From Actinomycetota bacterium (GTDB taxonomy: Bacteria > Actinomycetota > Acidimicrobiia > Spongiisociales > ZC4RG35): 5,281 nt of DNA. Both the position numbers and the translations under genes were made by a program. Below are positions 4,027-5,281 of this stretch, in pieces; positions within the stretch are counted from its first letter, which is position 1; each line of letters begins with the position of its first letter. Location of the stretch: contig JAPUJM010000058.1 of the NCBI GenBank assembly GCA_027296205.1, positions 1 to 5,281 of the forward strand, written 5' to 3'. The notes beneath the pieces are model-generated. The model did not search any database. It saw only the letters and a list, made by a program, of their open reading frames with translations, and had not been told where the DNA came from.

Positions 4027-5281
4027 CTACAGCTGACCCGAATTCTCCAAGGCCCGCATCGCCGCCATGTAGTCGGGGTCGTCGTAGCGGCTGAGAAGGA
4101 ACGAATCGGCGTAATCGGGGAGGGGCCGGCCGGTGACGTGACGGGCCACCAGGTCTCCGGCTCCGGCAGCAACCATCACGCCGAACCCCGAAAGCCCGGC
4201 GACGACGTGAAAGCCCTCAGGACCGCAAGGTCCGATCAGAGGCCGGTTCTCCGGTGTCTTGGTGTAGTAGCCACCGTCGACGGTCGATTCGGGCAGCCCA
4301 TCGAGATACGGGGCCAGCCCGGGAACCATGGTGGTCAACCCGCGCATGACCACCTCGGGGTAGAGAGGGTCCTCGTGCAGCGGCCAGGTTGGCTCCAGGA
4401 TCTCCTCGTCGTACCGCCACAGGGCTAGGAAGTACGGCGACTCCGCTCCGCCTTCAGGCCGCCCGTGGCAATAGATGGGCATCTCCCCGATGAGGTCGCT
4501 CCGACCCATCCGCCCCAACTCTGCCCGCTCCTCGTCACTCCAATCGATTCGCTGTGGGTCACTCCAAATGATCATCGGCGCCTCTTTCGGAATGGCGCCG
4601 AGGTGGTCCCTGAAGGCCACCTTCATGTGAAGCTCGGAGTGCAGAGGGAGCTCGACACCGGCGAGGGAGGCGAACGGCGCGGACAGAGGCCCCGCCGCAG
4701 CTATCAACGTGTCGGTGGCGATGGACGACCCGTCGCTCAAGGACACACCAACGATCTGCCCCGATTCGACGTGGATGTCGATGACCTCGGCGGAAACCAA
4801 CTCGGCACCGTGATCCCGTGCCTGATCCACCATCCATGACCCCAACTGCTGGGCGCTGAACCAGCCGGCGCGCCGGACGTGAACTGCTCCGACAGCCTGG
4901 TCGGTGATATAGGGAAAATGCCGGTGAAGCTCAGCAGGCCCGAGGATGTCGACACCGTCGTCCGCATCCTCATAGGGCACAGGGCCGGGATGCTGTCTCA
5001 CGGGCCCGGCCGAGAACCTTGAGGTGATGTGCGCTTCGTCGACCATCGCCCGCAATCGGTCGGCGTCTGATGTTACGAACAGGTATCCACGTTTACTAAG
5101 GCCGAACACGTCGGATGACTCCTCGGCCATCTCCTCGAGAAGGTCTATCGAGCGGTTCATGAGTCCGACCATCGGCTCATTAGGCCACCAGTTCCGGTAG
5201 CACTCGGTCGACTTGTCCGAGGTGAGAGTCAAGGGCGGCCTCGGATCCACCATCACAACGTCCTTCACCCCCTGTCTGGCA
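4027..5281 (-). CDS. DAO-family FAD-dependent oxidoreductase (5' end outside window)
   Basis: This belongs to the DAO family (PF01266, COG0665) of flavoenzymes that oxidise amino-acid or amine substrates. Counting from the GTG at 5268, it starts at the second strand of the FAD-binding fold: DVVMVDP, with D8 in the place of the acidic residue that binds the FAD ribose. Next come LTSDKSTECYRNWWP (14-29), a central part with DTLIAAAGPLS (186-196), and the C-terminal FAD-contact region GGYYTKTPENRPLIGP (332-347) with HVVAGLSGFGVMVAAGAG (354-371). It ends RYDDPDY...SGQL. The frame is open to the window edge (A-R-Q-G before the GTG), and the GxGxxG strand-helix must lie beyond, so GTG 5268 is not the start; perhaps 25-30 residues are missing. 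The substrate cannot be read from the sequence; sarcosine/glycine-oxidase-like activity is only a family-level guess. The gene lies upstream of, and on the same strand as, the TM-helix gene, 180 bp apart. Confidence 0.93.
   Translation of the reverse strand, partial: ARQGVKDVVMVDPRPPLTLTSDKSTECYRNWWPNEPMVGLMNRSIDLLEEMAEESSDVFGLSKRGYLFVTSDADRLRAMVDEAHITSRFSAGPVRQHPGPVPYEDADDGVDILGPAELHRHFPYITDQAVGAVHVRRAGWFSAQQLGSWMVDQARDHGAELVSAEVIDIHVESGQIVGVSLSDGSSIATDTLIAAAGPLSAPFASLAGVELPLHSELHMKVAFRDHLGAIPKEAPMIIWSDPQRIDWSDEERAELGRMGRSDLIGEMPIYCHGRPEGGAESPYFLALWRYDEEILEPTWPLHEDPLYPEVVMRGLTTMVPGLAPYLDGLPESTVDGGYYTKTPENRPLIGPCGPEGFHVVAGLSGFGVMVAAGAGDLVARHVTGRPLPDYADSFLLSRYDDPDYMAAMRALENSGQL

Noticed and set aside
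3885..4172. 95-codon minus-strand frame across the oxidoreductase end
   Set aside because: It is rich in Pro, Thr and Ser, overlaps the conserved C-terminus of the oxidoreductase in another frame, and lacks a ribosome binding site.
5266..5268. GTG at 5268 as the oxidoreductase start
   Set aside because: It would delete the GxGxxG FAD-binding motif that the family needs. The frame stays open to the window edge, so the gene is cut by the window rather than truncated.

Overview
The window carries six protein-coding genes, two of them cut by the window edges, with no RNA gene, mobile element or CRISPR array that I can see. Base composition is moderately GC-rich (about 60% by eye). GTG start codons, very tight gene packing, an apparently leaderless promoter pair and the gene set (tandem DUF427 protein, stand-alone CHAD protein, COG4119-type Nudix hydrolase, a DAO-family oxidoreductase ending in SGQL) point to an actinobacterium, perhaps of an uncultured or environmental lineage such as Acidimicrobiia. 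That placement is inference from gene style, not a database match.

Layout. Positions 1-221 (+) hold the C-terminal end of a probable GNAT acetyltransferase. Convergent to it, 15 bp away, is a minus-strand two-gene unit: a Nudix hydrolase (638-1096) followed by methionine-R-sulfoxide reductase msrB (237-641), joined by an ATGA stop/start overlap. The Nudix gene diverges from a plus-strand gene for a CHAD-domain protein (1121-2146). Only a few dozen bases separate the start codons, and they hold two overlapping -10-like hexamers, one per strand, each placed to give a leaderless or nearly leaderless mRNA. After a 227-bp gap with a small hairpin, a tandem DUF427 protein follows (2374-3117). A near-perfect 45-nt hairpin (3121-3165) closes this block and separates it from a convergent minus-strand gene for an MscS-like 'conserved TM helix' membrane protein (3169-3846). 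Upstream of that, also on the minus strand, is a DAO-family FAD-dependent oxidoreductase (4027 to the window end), whose N-terminal FAD-binding GxGxxG region lies outside the window.

How the genes fit together. The Nudix-msrB pair reads as a small damage-repair unit: clearance of a nucleotide-type substrate plus repair of oxidised methionine. CHAD proteins are known polyphosphate-binding modules; the DUF427 protein downstream may or may not share its transcript. The TM-helix protein could be a small membrane channel-like protein. No shared pathway ties all six together, and most of the window looks like ordinary chromosomal housekeeping or accessory metabolism.

The points most worth a second look are the overlapping divergent promoters at about 1096-1121, and a 43-codon stretch in frame behind the TAG stop of the oxidoreductase gene. 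That stretch has protein-like composition but no canonical start codon. I found no convincing evidence of a new multi-gene system.
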